From the NCBI RefSeq assembly GCF_000002995.4, contig NW_025062479.1, forward strand, positions 398,501-462,500: a stretch of DNA of 64,000 nucleotides, written 5' to 3'. A program made the position numbers and the translations under genes. This stretch comes from Brugia malayi (taxonomy: Eukaryota > Nematoda > Chromadorea > Rhabditida > Onchocercidae). Under the pieces are notes generated by a model that was given only the letters and a program-made list of their open reading frames with translations, was not told where the DNA came from and did not search any database. Positions 14,268-25,855 of the stretch are shown piece after piece; position 1 is the stretch's first letter, and each line of letters opens with the position of its first letter.

Positions 14268-15762
14268 TATACATTTTGGAAATAACGAAAAATGGTTAAT
14301 GTTACTAAATCACTTATTATGCTTACTTCAAGGAAGGGCTTATTTCTAATCAAAATTAATTAACATAGATTAATGCAGCTTTAAAATGAGAACCGTTTTA
14401 TTTTTAAAAATCAAACAGCTGGACTCGATACTTCTTCCTGCTTCATTGAACATAACTGATGAACCCTTCATTCTTCACTGCTAATGATTTTCATTTATTC
14501 CATCTCGCTGGAAAACCATTATGAGCAGATGTAAGTTAATTAAGACATACCAAATTAATAATATTATCAATTCGTTCTACCACAAAATTTAAATTTTAAA
14601 AGCTATTATTTCTTCTCCTACAGAAAACTAAGCTATTCTATGATCTAGGAGGGATTACGATTACCTCGAAGTGAATTAGGAATCATTTATTTTTGCTAAG
14701 AATTACAAAATCAATTGGAAAACAGTGAAACCAGTAAGTGATTCATCAGATGCTGAAAGTCGAATTTAGCGAGATAAAATTAGGAGAAACAAGTAAAATT
14801 TAGAAAAGTTGAACAAATGTGGCACAATATTAACAATTTAAGGATGGTTCAAATGGGTACAAATATTGGTTGGATAGGTGAGAAGAGATAGTATAATGAT
14901 AAGGAGATGTGCGATGTCATCAAATCAGAAGATGTTAGACGAAGGGAACGGGGACAGATTGAATGATTCGGGGTGGTGGAGGACAAATGATTGAAAAAGA
15001 ACATTATTAAGGGTGATGACGGTGGTGACAACAACGTTGGAATAGTGCCTCTAAATAGTAAAAAGAGGAAAACGAAAATCATAAGGTATGTGTCGTTCAG
15101 AAAACAACCAGTTCTTTCTTCTCGACCGATGCAATTGCTGCCTTCACTAATGGTTTACCCTAAACGAGTTAGACCACCTTCATTTTAATGACAAGCACTG
15201 CAAACATCTAACTCCAATTACTCCGTAAAAAACCCGTTTAAGGCACTACGGCTTTTCAGAATTCTACATTATGCCACTGATCCATAAAGTTAGCTGCTGT
15301 ATTTGAGTCAAAGAAGGTGTCTACGATAGACTTTCAGAAAAACCATTTCTGATTTTTTTGAAACAATTGGGAATTTTAAGGCATTAAAAAAATGCTAAGT
15401 TAAATAGCGCCCTCTTTATACAAATCAGCTTTTTCCGAGGAATGGTTTTTTTCAAATCAACTTAACTATTAAATTAGCCCACTAAACGTCCTTAAAGTTT
15501 GAGATCACACCTTTACCCGACTGTTTTGCTATACGATATGACAGAATATAGACAAAATTTTTATTCCAAAAATACTAAAATATTTAAATCAAGATAAAAT
15601 CGTTCGCAGGATATGATTTCATTTCCATCAATTGAAATTTGAAAAAGTGAACAGAGCTGGGTAAAAGGCAGGGGTTAAAAAAGCAGAAAATTACTGCACA
15701 AGTCCTATCACACGTAAATCAGCAAATGGTTATTCATTTACATGAGCTTTTTTTTTTTCAAA
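14268..15762. other. Spacer between the DOK-7-like and RUFY-like genes
   Basis: I see no coding exon I can place. Since the first PH strand of the DOK-7-like protein is missing downstream, an undetected first exon of that gene probably lies here or the spacer holds its promoter. The right end holds the 3' UTR of the RUFY-like gene; a minus-strand AATAAA lies at 15560-15565, about 200 nt past the stop. Confidence 0.5.
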
Positions 15763-18700
15763 TTAAAAAGAATTAAGTGATGAATTTTCTTCTAATGAAG
15801 AATTATGTCGCCAACGCAATAAGTTGTAGCAGTGCAAACAAACTCGCACTGGCTTCGCGCTAGAAGGCAGCTTGACACGCGCATCGGTGCATGAATTGCA
15901 AAATATAGAGCCGCAGTTCCTAAAATAGAATTTACTTTTACTTCTTAAAACAAAACATAAACTTATTAATAAACATTATCCCAATTCTCGATCATTAACA
16001 CTTAAAAACTGACCCTCCTGATTCAAGCTCAACTTCCTCATCCACTTCCTAAAAGAAATACACAACAAACACTTGCTGGACAGACCTGCAGTGATGTTTT
16101 CGTTTACTCATACTGAATTGCAAATTACATCCTTTACAATTCAAAACATTGCCATCTTTTTCCCATTCAGCTTCCGAAAGAGGCAATAGTTCTTCTTTCA
16201 ATTCAACTACTTTTAATTTTGACCTGAAATAAATTTTTCCTACCGATCGTCAAAAATGTTAGGCATAAGACTAGTGCTAAATTCTAAGGCATGAGACTAA
16301 TATAAATTCTACGTAGTATGGACTAGTAACATACTCCGATAGATGACCACCAAGTTCTTCTAAAGCTTTTTCACAATCCTCCAGTTTCTCACTTTTATAT
16401 TTATAACTAGCAGTCAACTCTTCGAGTTCCTGAAAAATGATCGAAATTATAAATAAGATGAATGATATTTTTAATGAATAATCAGTGAATGCAGCAAACG
16501 GTAGATGAATAAAAGAATATATAAGAACAAATTATCGGTATTTTCGCACTTCATCAGCGCGCAATAGTTTCACCAATTCTTGCAGCACAGCTACGTTTGT
16601 TTTGAAGTTTACCATCGAAAGTGACGACCAAAACGGCAAAATTTATGCAACATTCATTATTTTAAGCAAAGAATAAGATAAACCTGTTTTATCACAGGCA
16701 ACTGTTTCAGCTTTTCATTCAGCTCTGAAGTCTGACGTTGCAATTTTCCAAGCCGGTCATTCGCAACAGCCAATTCTTGCTAAATATGTAAACAGATGTA
16801 AACAGAATGTTTTTATATTTTTATTTCACATGCAGAATACCTGTGCTGATTCTTTTGAATTTGCGAGTAGATTTCGAAATTTTCAAGTCTTAAACCTTTT
16901 CACCTGTTTCTTTTCCAACACGCTCAATGTTAGCATGTATTCATCAGTTTTGTCAGCTAGCTCCTTTTTCAACATTTCCGAAGTCCCAGCTTCCTGTTCT
17001 AAATCCATTTCACGCATAGAATTTTTCTTGTTCAATACATCAATCACCTGCTGTTGCTGCTGTTTCTCCTTAAAGAGTCAAATTTATTTAACACACTGAG
17101 TTTAAGTTCAATATTTTATTTTTAATTACAACCACAAATGAAATGTTATGGTATGTCGATGAAACTATAATCATTCTCTCATTAAAAAAAATTACATGGT
17201 TATGTCGTTTATTGGCACTAATCATATCTTTTTCCAACTGTCGACATTTCCCTTCTACAATACGAATTTTTTCATACAAATCGACATTCACTTTTTTCGT
17301 ATCTGCTAGTTGTTGCCGTAAAATTCGTATGGAATCTTCTTTTTCAGACGCTAACTGAGCTAGTTCTTCTCTGAAATACAATTAACGTTAGGAATTTCTT
17401 TTTTTTTTTTTTTTTTGCTTCAAACAATGTCTAAAACAGAATGATAACAAGCACAGACTTCTCCTTTTTTAATATTTCCACTTCAGCAATATGATCATTA
17501 AACATCTTCGGCGTATCTTCCGTTGCAGCACTAGCTAACTGGAAAAATTACTTTCAATATTTAATACACATTTATGTTTTATTAGAAAACAAAAAAACAA
17601 AATTTTTACCAAAAAATGTGGCATATATAGAAATTCGCACTTAACGTGAAAGTAAATTCAAAGATATTATACTTCTAAAAATTACAAAATATCTTACACT
17701 GATATTATTGGGACCAGATAGATTGATTTCTTCTATTTTCGTCTTCAATTCAGCCACTTTAGATCTACAGTGATGATACCGAATTATGAAATAAAAACAA
17801 ACTATGAGAAAAAAACTTTCCTTTTCCCAACTTACAATGCTATACTCTCATGTATACTACAACAATCTCATTAAAACCAATATATTTGGAAAGATCTACT
17901 GGGATAAATTTTATTGTCAGAAAAAATTTACAAAAACCTTACTCCAAATAATTATTTCGTTGTTCCAAATAATTTTTTTGATCAAGGGCGAGTTCCAGCG
18001 ACTTTTCATCAACCATATCAGATTCCTTTTCACTATTAGGGTTATTCGATAGGTTTGGTAAACGTACATAAGCCGCCAGCTCAACGGTTCTTCAATACAT
18101 TTGTTTCACAGTTAAAAAACAAAAAGCCAGGAAAATCATCATTGAAAGAAAAAAAAAAGATGAAATATCTGAATGGCCAAACGACAGAAAATCAAAGAAA
18201 ACAAAAGTACGCATCAATAGAAATTCGAAACTTACACGGGTTGATTTTCTAGTTGTGGTCGATCTAGTGCCAAATTACAATCAAGAACTGAAAGTGCCAT
18301 CAGTGTTCCAGATAAACCAATGCATTCGTCATGTCGAATCAATGCCCACGGCTCGTAGAAGTCCCGGAAAACGTCTTATGAAATATCATATTCTACTAAT
18401 CTTTACGAACCATACAATAATACGTTATGGATATGAACCTCTTCATTCTTAATCTAAGCACAAAGCATAAATCGGGGATCCTAATATCTTCACGAGTTCC
18501 TGTCGTATGTTTGGAAAGTAATGAAATAAATTCGTTAAATTTTCTCGAATATACTGTTACGAAAACGAGTGTAATATGGCAGCTAGTTTTTAAATTCTCT
18601 CCCAGTTCAGCAAAATTCTGAAAAACATTTTTGTATGGAAGGACTACCTGATGTAACTTGAAGTGACCAAATTCTCGAAGTAGACGCCCAATTTCTTCTG

Positions 18701-20023
18701 CATCACGGCTAATCTCAGGAAAGCTCGAATGCGAAGCAGAGGGGTTCTGCAAACCGACTGCCGATACCGATATTGTATGTCAAATATTGATAATTGTTTA
18801 CCACAATTTTTTGTGAAAATGATTTAGTATCCAAAAAATAACAGCTTACGTGATCTTATCAAGACGGTCAATGCATTGGTAACTTTCATTCATATCTGCA
18901 TTTACACTTGCAACTTTACCAAGACAACTCCACAATTCAGAATCTGGAGCACGAAGAGCTATCATTGTCTTCTGAACTACAAAAAAAAGAAGATCAAATG
19001 TGGATCTGTCAGAGTGAAACAACAGCATAAAAGGTGTCTTTAAAGGAAAATATTTTACTAATATTGCTTGTGTCTCGCCATTACTCAAATGAATTTCCAA
19101 AGTCATCCACACTTCCATTTAACTGAGCAATACATGATACCACTTGAACCTAATGTTACAAACTCCTTCAGTAATACATTCTAAAAAAATTTTTGGTAAT
19201 GCATAAAAAATTTTGAAACCTGAACTTCTAAAACCATGCCACAAAACTTTCTCAAGTATGACGAAGAGATCGGTAAGTGGGCGTATTTCGGTATTGATGA
19301 TACGATGTCGCGAATGCATACTTTCATCCAGAAATATGCGCAATACTAATCTAGTGATTAACAATAAATTGGATCGCTCATAATCTAAAAGACAAAATTT
19401 AAAAAGAACGAAAGAAATAATGACAGAAAATTAAAAAATTTTTTTGCACTAATTATAACTGAATTCCTCGAACAACAATCACTGTTATTCTATACAACTC
19501 AGTTTCACCGTTTGATTAAGAAAGACTAAGGTTTAAAATAAACTGCCTGAACTAACGTTCCAGTGCACTGCAAAAATAATTTTTCTGGTACACAATGAAA
19601 TACATATGGAACTACATGAGTTAACACATGTAAGAAATTGTGCATCTATTTATTATTTCCGTAGCTTTCAGCAAATTAATAATAATAATAACGCTTAATA
19701 ACCAAACTCTTAACTACTGTATAGCTCATAACAAGTTTTAAACTTCCGATATACACACGATGAAACATAAAATGTGTCAATCTATTTCATACAATAATCA
19801 TTCTTCATAAAACGGTAATTGATAATAACTATAAATTAATGTAAGAGTCATTTAAATCAATGATAAGCAGATTAAAAAGCAATTAATGAAGGAATACACG
19901 TATTCGGTGTTGCACTTACTTTACGCTATGCAATAAATTGATTATAACAAAACCTTTCGTGAGTTTTTGAGTTTCAGTGAGAGTGTTACTGAAATCGAAT
20001 CCAAACAATTCTAGGACGTTCAT
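15763..20023 (-). CDS. rufy: RUFY-type RUN, coiled-coil and FYVE domain protein
   Basis: This is an endosomal/lysosomal effector. RUFY proteins bind Rab/Arl GTPases through the RUN domain and PI3P through the FYVE finger. The first exon (19954-20023) begins MNVLELFGFDF and joins in phase to DYERSNLLLITRLVL, the start of a RUN domain that continues with PLTDLFVILEKVLWHGF. A later exon near 18.7 kb gives RAFLRLAVMQKKLG, matching the RUN core, and one near 18.3 kb gives DFYEPWALI and LSVLDCNLAL, matching RUFY1/2. About ten exons between 17.8 and 16.3 kb encode Glu/Lys/Leu-rich heptads, a long coiled coil. The last two exons (16086-16223 and 15763-15919) form a complete FYVE finger: WEKD, eight Cys/His positions, RKHHCR and RVC, then a short Ser/Asn tail and TAA. 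Every PI3P-binding signature is present. The ATG at 20021-20023 is the first in frame. Middle coiled-coil exon edges are approximate. Confidence 0.9.
16014..16048 (-). other. Candidate 35-nt alternative exon between the two FYVE exons
   Basis: On the minus strand a good acceptor (TTTTAG) and donor (GTCAGT) bracket 35 nt lying between the two FYVE exons. Read in phase 0 it encodes acidic EVDEEVELESGG and leaves the phase needed to enter the last exon. The preceding FYVE exon ends in the wrong phase for it, so it cannot be used together with that exon without a frameshift. It may be an alternative exon that bypasses the first half of the FYVE finger, or a chance match. Confidence 0.3.
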
Positions 20024-21816
20024 TGCAGTTGAAACGTTGCAACAATACAATCAGTAAAATGGTACCTGTAAATAATGAATGATATGAATCAACTCACAGT
20101 TAGATTTGCTTGTTATCACAAAATAGTTCTCACTTGTTCAGTCTGAAACATCGCTAAATATGAAGTGATGGAATATGATGTCATCTTACAGTTTATTCTG
20201 TATTTCCTGATATTATTTGACTATTAATCTTCGCATACCCATCCCTATATTTCAGTGTCCTGAATTGAAACTTCTAGATGGTTTCGAGAGTACTTAGAGA
20301 AATTCCGAATCATCTCGTCCTAAAAAAGCAATACAGAAGTGAAAGTATATATATCGTATCAGATGTAACTTTTGGAAGATGCTTATAATTTTCGCAGAAA
20401 TCTGCTGCCATTACAAAACTATCCAGTCCGTGTTAACATGTGATAGAAAAAGAAAAAAAAAAAAATGATTTGAAATGAATGAAAAATGAAACGATTTGGA
20501 GTGGTTGCAAAAGATGAAGGGATCAAAAAGTGCTGCATATCAGGCCAACTTGCAGTAATGTACTTGCAGCAACATGCGCTATGCATGAAAAGTGACACAA
20601 CACGTCCTACTTACACCTCTTCCATACGGACATAACATTTGCGAGATGTCGCATTCTGACCCAACAACGAGTCGAAACTGTTATTTCCTGGAACGATTAG
20701 CTACAGAGTAAGGATAGGAAGGGCTTTGACGTCACGTGGGGTGACAACCCGTCATGTGAAATTCCGGTAGTTCCTAGTTACTGTGAAGTGCTCGTATTAA
20801 CCATTTATTACCTCAATAATATTGATTTGTTAATACCTTACCATAAGTCATCCTCATCATCCTATCCTATCCCTTAAAATTTTTGACGAAGCACAATGGG
20901 GAAGATTAGATCGAGACTATTTGTCATGTTGCTACTTCACTAAATAGAAATATGTATGTCATTACCAGTTATGCTGTAGGCTACCATCGATTTTAGTTTA
21001 CTTTCATCTAATCTTTCATCTTTTTCATCTTTTGTTGTTTAAAGGTGCTGTTGCTCTTGTTTACTCATTTATCTCTGTTCCTTATTATTTCCCACTTTAG
21101 GTACCTCTTTTATCACATCTTCCCCAGAGTAACAGCTGATGGGGAAAGGAATCCATTTGGTATGTCAGGATGATTGCAAGAATCTTATGATACTTTAGAT
21201 CCAGCTAAAGTCCATTATATGACATCATGTGCAATTGTTCTATACGATTGAGATATATTTCTCAGCACTGAAATTGTTTGAATGCTTATGCACTGCTAAT
21301 ACCATCTTATATGGTATCCCTCTATTATCTATTATCCATCTTTGAAATCTATATGAATTCGCTTCCTTACTTTGTGGCATCATATTCTTCCACTATGCAA
21401 AATGTTATTACAGCCATGATCCTCTAATAGCCTTTTTGAAATTAGCTCAGAATGAAGCTAATTTTAGATCTTCAAAATTTATAAAATTTATGAGTCTTTA
21501 ACCTATTTTATTGCAATACGACTCTAGTGTGGTTCTATGGCACTGCGTACATAAATTATGTTCTCCTGCTGGACTGAATTATGTTGCTATTGTTAATGTA
21601 TCTTTGGTCACAGATCTTTAGATTTGCGTGCTCTTGTATTTTCATCTTGTTGATTATAGTTATTCTTGCACTACGGATATTTGTATTATCTATTATTTAC
21701 ATGAGTTATCCCATGCTGAAAAGTAGAAAGTAGTGTAGTAATGTCACTATTTGGGAGTTTTTTCAGGGGAATTTGTTACTGTTGCTCGTGTTGACCTTTG
21801 TGCAAAGATTTAAAAG
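20024..21816. other. Divergent promoter region between rufy and api5
   Basis: This 1.8-kb non-coding gap separates two divergently transcribed genes and must hold both promoters. It contains a compact cluster of bZIP/bHLH-type sites at 20727-20759 (annotated separately). No coding exon was recognised. Confidence 0.65.
20727..20759. promoter_or_regulatory. CRE / E-box (CLEAR-like) site cluster
   Basis: TGACGTCA, the palindromic CRE/ATF consensus, occupies 20727-20734. It overlaps GTCACGTG (20731-20738), which contains the CACGTG E-box, and TCATGTGA, an M-box-like sequence, follows at 20752-20758/9. It lies about 700 bp upstream of the rufy start and 1.06 kb upstream of api5. GTCACGTG is the core of the TFEB/HLH-30 lysosomal CLEAR element, which would suit a lysosome-trafficking gene such as rufy. 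This is inference from sequence only. Confidence 0.5.
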
Positions 21817-24800
21817 ATGAGTAATGCAACAATTGATGATATTTATGACGCATGCGAACGTCTGGATAAAGCCAAAGTTAAGGTTGTTCGTTAGCTTTTT
21901 TTTATCTGTAGATCCAGAATGTTTCAAAAACTACGAATACACTCGATAATATTGTAATGGCAGAAATAAACGTTATATTGTGACTCTTTGTTATAAGTAA
22001 GCAGTGAATGCATATTTTATTAGACGGATTTAATATTCCTTTAAGATGTAAATTATTTAATGACGATGGCTTAGCAAACTTGAGTTTAGTATCTTTTGGT
22101 AGCATAATGACTATATAAGTGCACGAAGTTGCAGGACGCCGAAGATTACAAAATTTTCATTTCTGGTACGAAGGGGAACGATGGAAAAGTGAAAAAACTT
22201 TGTGCTCATATGATCGTTCGATACTGGCAAGATTTCACGGATCTGCGGAATGTAGCATTTTATTCACTTGTTTCACTGTTGGAAGATCGAGATCCTGATG
22301 TATCCTTTTTATTTCTTCCATTTGTTGAATTTTGATATTTAATTCTGTTCCATATCAATTTTTTTCTTCTGATTACATGCCGAATACGCTTGCAGATTCG
22401 AAAAGCAGTGATTCGTGAAGTATCACATGTAGTCAAATCTGGGGAACTTGTTGATAAAATTGCTGATGTACTGTCGCAGATGTTGCAGCAAACGGACGAA
22501 CTGCAAGAAATAACTATGCTTACCAACGTCCTTGTTCAGTTCCTGAAGTCTCATCCGAAGGGTTGATGCTTGATAAATACAGAACGTTTATGGCATGCAC
22601 TGATAAGAATTCTTTGGATCAGAATAATTTTTTTGAACTGTTGAAAATTCTCTATTTTTCTTCAAAGTATTCGTAGGAGTTTTAATAATGATGCTCATAC
22701 GCAGATGTACTTTCTGCGATATTTGTTAATGTTGTGAAGTCGGAGGAGGAATCGGTACGTTTGCGATTATTGAAATTCATCCAGTTGCATGTACGGGATA
22801 TTCCTGTCAATTTGATGAACGAAGACTTAATGATATCCATTGAACATCACATCCGAGAGGTAGTCATATTCCTTTTCTGCTGTCAACGTCTTTTATATTG
22901 AGCGGTCATTTCTACATTATTAACTAAAATTTTTTGCAGGTGCTTAGAGATATCACAGCTGTAGAATTCGATTTGATTTTTAATTTTATGCGTTCGTTGG
23001 AGTTTTTCCGAACGGCGAAAGGACGTGTAATACTGTACAAAATCGTTGTTGATCAAATACAAATTGATGAACCATTTCCTGTATTTTTTTTAACAATTTT
23101 TTCAATGATTTTAGATTTGCAGTTAAAGTATCCGTAAGTTGCCTTCTTTGAAGATTGTGGGGTGAGGTTGAACAATTTTTGTTGCTGACCAGTAATGAGG
23201 ACCTAAAAATATTCTTTAAATATTTATTCTTTAACTGCAGAATCAAAATATTTTTGTGTTGAAATAATTAATGATCATATTTTATCATGAGCTGCTCTAA
23301 TGATACAATTAATTTTCAATTTATAGGCTAACGATCCTCAGCGTTTTGATCAGATATTGTATTTTGTTGAACGAGCGCGATTACTTCTTTCGGTGGGTTT
23401 TCTAATAATGTAACGGGAAAATTGCACTAACATTATGCGAATCATCCTTTATCTTATCCTTGTGTGGTCATTTACCGTCTTATTGTTTACATGTATTGTT
23501 TGCTTTCTGTAAAAAATTATAGAACTGGTAATGTAATATTATCCTAGGCCAGTTATCGGGGCAGTGAACTGGTGAACTTTATGATATCCAAAGGCATTCC
23601 TGTACTTGAAGAAGTGGATGCAGCGTTACGTATTAGATTTTTACGAATTCTGGTTGAGCTTGCTCCGTTTTCGAAATCACTGGACCGTAGTGATTTAATG
23701 ATTCTGTCTGACTATTTTTCGGTTGGTATTCTCTATATCGTCTGTTAACATTTTTTGTTGGACCAAACTATCTTCTAGTTTTAATTACCGTTAAATTGAT
23801 AAGAATCACATTCAGTAAGCTAGGACTAGCGCTGTCACTTTTTTATTTGCTCAGCATAAAAAATGAATAGTTTATATATGTAAATATTTATGATTAGCTT
23901 TAATAAGATTAAATGTATTCGGTTTCTAGAAGCTTATTCCTCCACTGCCATCGGAACGTTCCGATGAAAATATGGGAGATGTGGACGCATCATTGGAACA
24001 AGAATTGCGTCTCAGCGAATTGGAAACGACTTCCTTAGCTTTCGCATCATTTTGTAGAACAGACAAAACAGCTTTTGATTACACGTTGGAACATAGCAAG
24101 GATTCAGCTAATTGGAGAAAAAGGTCTTTTTTTTATGTTCATATCATCCATTTTCTCGAAAGTATGCACTCTCAGAGAATTTAACATGATTTCCAGTAGT
24201 TAGGATATGTGTTAGAAGGATGACAGCAGTTAGGCATTATGATTAAAACAAGGAGGTGTCGTACGTTATGTTGGTTGATGTAAACAAAGATAAGTGCTAG
24301 TTATGCCGTTGTACTGATACTTGACTGCCAGTAGTTAGGATATATATATATATATAACATAGCAAAAGTACAGCTGTACCTTTCTACTATCTATCTGATT
24401 TATAGCAGAATTTTTCAGAATCATTTACTTGGGTCGGTTGTTGCAACACTATATCATTTCGGCAAATTCTGAATTACAGAAGATGCGTAAATTGGAACCA
24501 TCTAAACGAGATACGAATCAGCTTTTGTTTCAGCAAAATTCCCTGAAAATGGCAGAAAATACTCTTCATCTAACAAAAATGCTTGCTCATAAATCGCCTT
24601 CCTTTATTTTTGTCATAACACCAAGCTGGAAGATGGGAAGCAGGTATAGTTTTTGTTCCTATGTAGTGATTTTTTAAGGCATGTTGAAATCTGCGGTCTT
24701 TATGGACTTCTTCCAGAAAGCGAGACTATGAGTCGGAAGTTGGAACGGAACAGAAACGAAAAAGACCTGTTCTTCATTTCTACGTACCACCTGGTGGAAA

Positions 24801-25145
24801 ATATAGTGGTGAGCGTTTCGGACTTGTTTTGAATTAATAGTGTCTCACCGTATGGTCATGCAACGCAAGTCTTATTCCTTCTGTTAGCATATTTGCCGAG
24901 CAATACAGCATATTTTACTAACTAATCCGATTTCAAGTTTAAGATTCATTTCTTGAGGGAAATTAGCAACTATTGTTAATGCAACAATTTCATAGTTTAA
25001 TTTACACTCTTTGGGAAAATATAAGATTTAAAATATATGCAGAAATCTCTAGAGAAGAAAAACGACCTATGTGTGACATTTTCTAGGCATGCTAAATCGA
25101 GGAGGCAGGAAGAATGGCACCGGAGGGCACTCCAATCGACGTTGA
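21817..25145 (+). CDS. api5: Apoptosis inhibitor 5 (API5/AAC-11) ortholog
   Basis: This is a nuclear HEAT/ARM-type helical-repeat protein that blocks apoptosis after growth-factor loss in animals and also binds nuclear RNA-export and E2F-linked factors. Eleven exons join in phase to about 500 residues, the normal family length. They start MSNATIDDIYDAC at 21817-21882 and include LEDRDPDV with IRKAVIREVS (the second helical repeat, matching the API5 sequence around its EDEDVSIRRQAIKEL), a central helical part, a variable acidic linker near 23.97 kb, and the C-terminal ARM-like half (LGRLLQHYI, ITPSWKM). The tail holds a Lys/Arg-rich stretch (EQKRKRP), then YVPPGGKYSG and a Gly/Arg end, stop 25143-25145. 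The YxPPxGKYS motif is typical of API5 and the basic stretch is a probable nuclear localisation signal. An AATAAA lies at 25672-25677. TRAPPC12 follows on the same strand and the pair looks like an operon. Confidence 0.92.
24340..24356. repeat. (TA)n microsatellite in an api5 intron
   Basis: A short alternating T/A run lies at the end of the second of two copies of an AGTAGTTAGGATAT motif (about 24.195 and 24.33 kb). Confidence 0.85.
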
Positions 25146-25671
25146 TTTTATGGTTTTGTTCGAAATTTTTGTTGATACGGATCTCTATTTACTGTTATGG
25201 TTGTACTATTTTCATTTCTTTTTTATTGTTGTTTTTAGTCATTATGCATAGAATTATACTTCCCATGACTTGTGCATTAACGTCTGTTCACAGATCCACA
25301 TGTTACCAAAAACAACCCTTATACCATTCAGAATTTATGTAGGGAATGTCTTTAAATTGTTAAAAATTTGAAGTCATTGATTTATCTATTAATTGTTGTT
25401 TACGGGCCGTTTATGTGCACCATATCTTTTACTTATATATTCTTTGTTGTAGCGATATTCTCCAAGTTGATAAATATGCTAGCTTTTGATCACAATAGCT
25501 AGTAAACTTTCAGAAGAGGCAGGGTATTTTTGATGAAGTGTCATTTTATGGCTGTTGTGTATTATTTTTTTGAACTGTGTGCCCTAATCAGTTTTTTTCG
25601 TCGCATTCCAAAAATTATTTTGGATATTTTGTTTTTTTGCTTTCAAATCGTATGTGAACTTCATGGTTCTC

Positions 25672-25677
25672 AATAAA
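25672..25677 (+). terminator. Polyadenylation signal of api5
   Basis: The sequence is AATAAA, about 530 nt after the api5 stop and 174 nt before the likely trans-splice acceptor of the next gene. That spacing is usual for internal 3' ends in nematode operons. Confidence 0.6.
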
Positions 25678-25841
25678 CGATTACATCAACAAAGGCGAGA
25701 TATTTACAGTGTTTTTGCATGGGAAGTCTGGACCTCATTTTACTATTGGGAAATTCTGTTCTATAAAAGCCAAGATATTTTTTTTCAGATTGAATTTTTA
25801 ATGTGAGTTTGGAGATTTTGCTGCAGAAGTATAACATAATC

Positions 25842-25855
25842 TGGGTTTCTAGAGA
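25842..25855 (+). promoter_or_regulatory. Probable spliced-leader acceptor of trappc12
   Basis: TGGGTTTCTAG ends in an AG at 25851-25852, only 3 nt before the trappc12 ATG. There is no upstream coding exon it could join, so an SL RNA trans-splice is the simplest reading. Confidence 0.55.

Noticed and set aside
18396..18752. 118-codon minus-strand frame in rufy
   Set aside because: A different frame of the same exon (RAFLRLAVMQKKLG) matches the RUN domain and joins in phase, so the longer frame is spurious.
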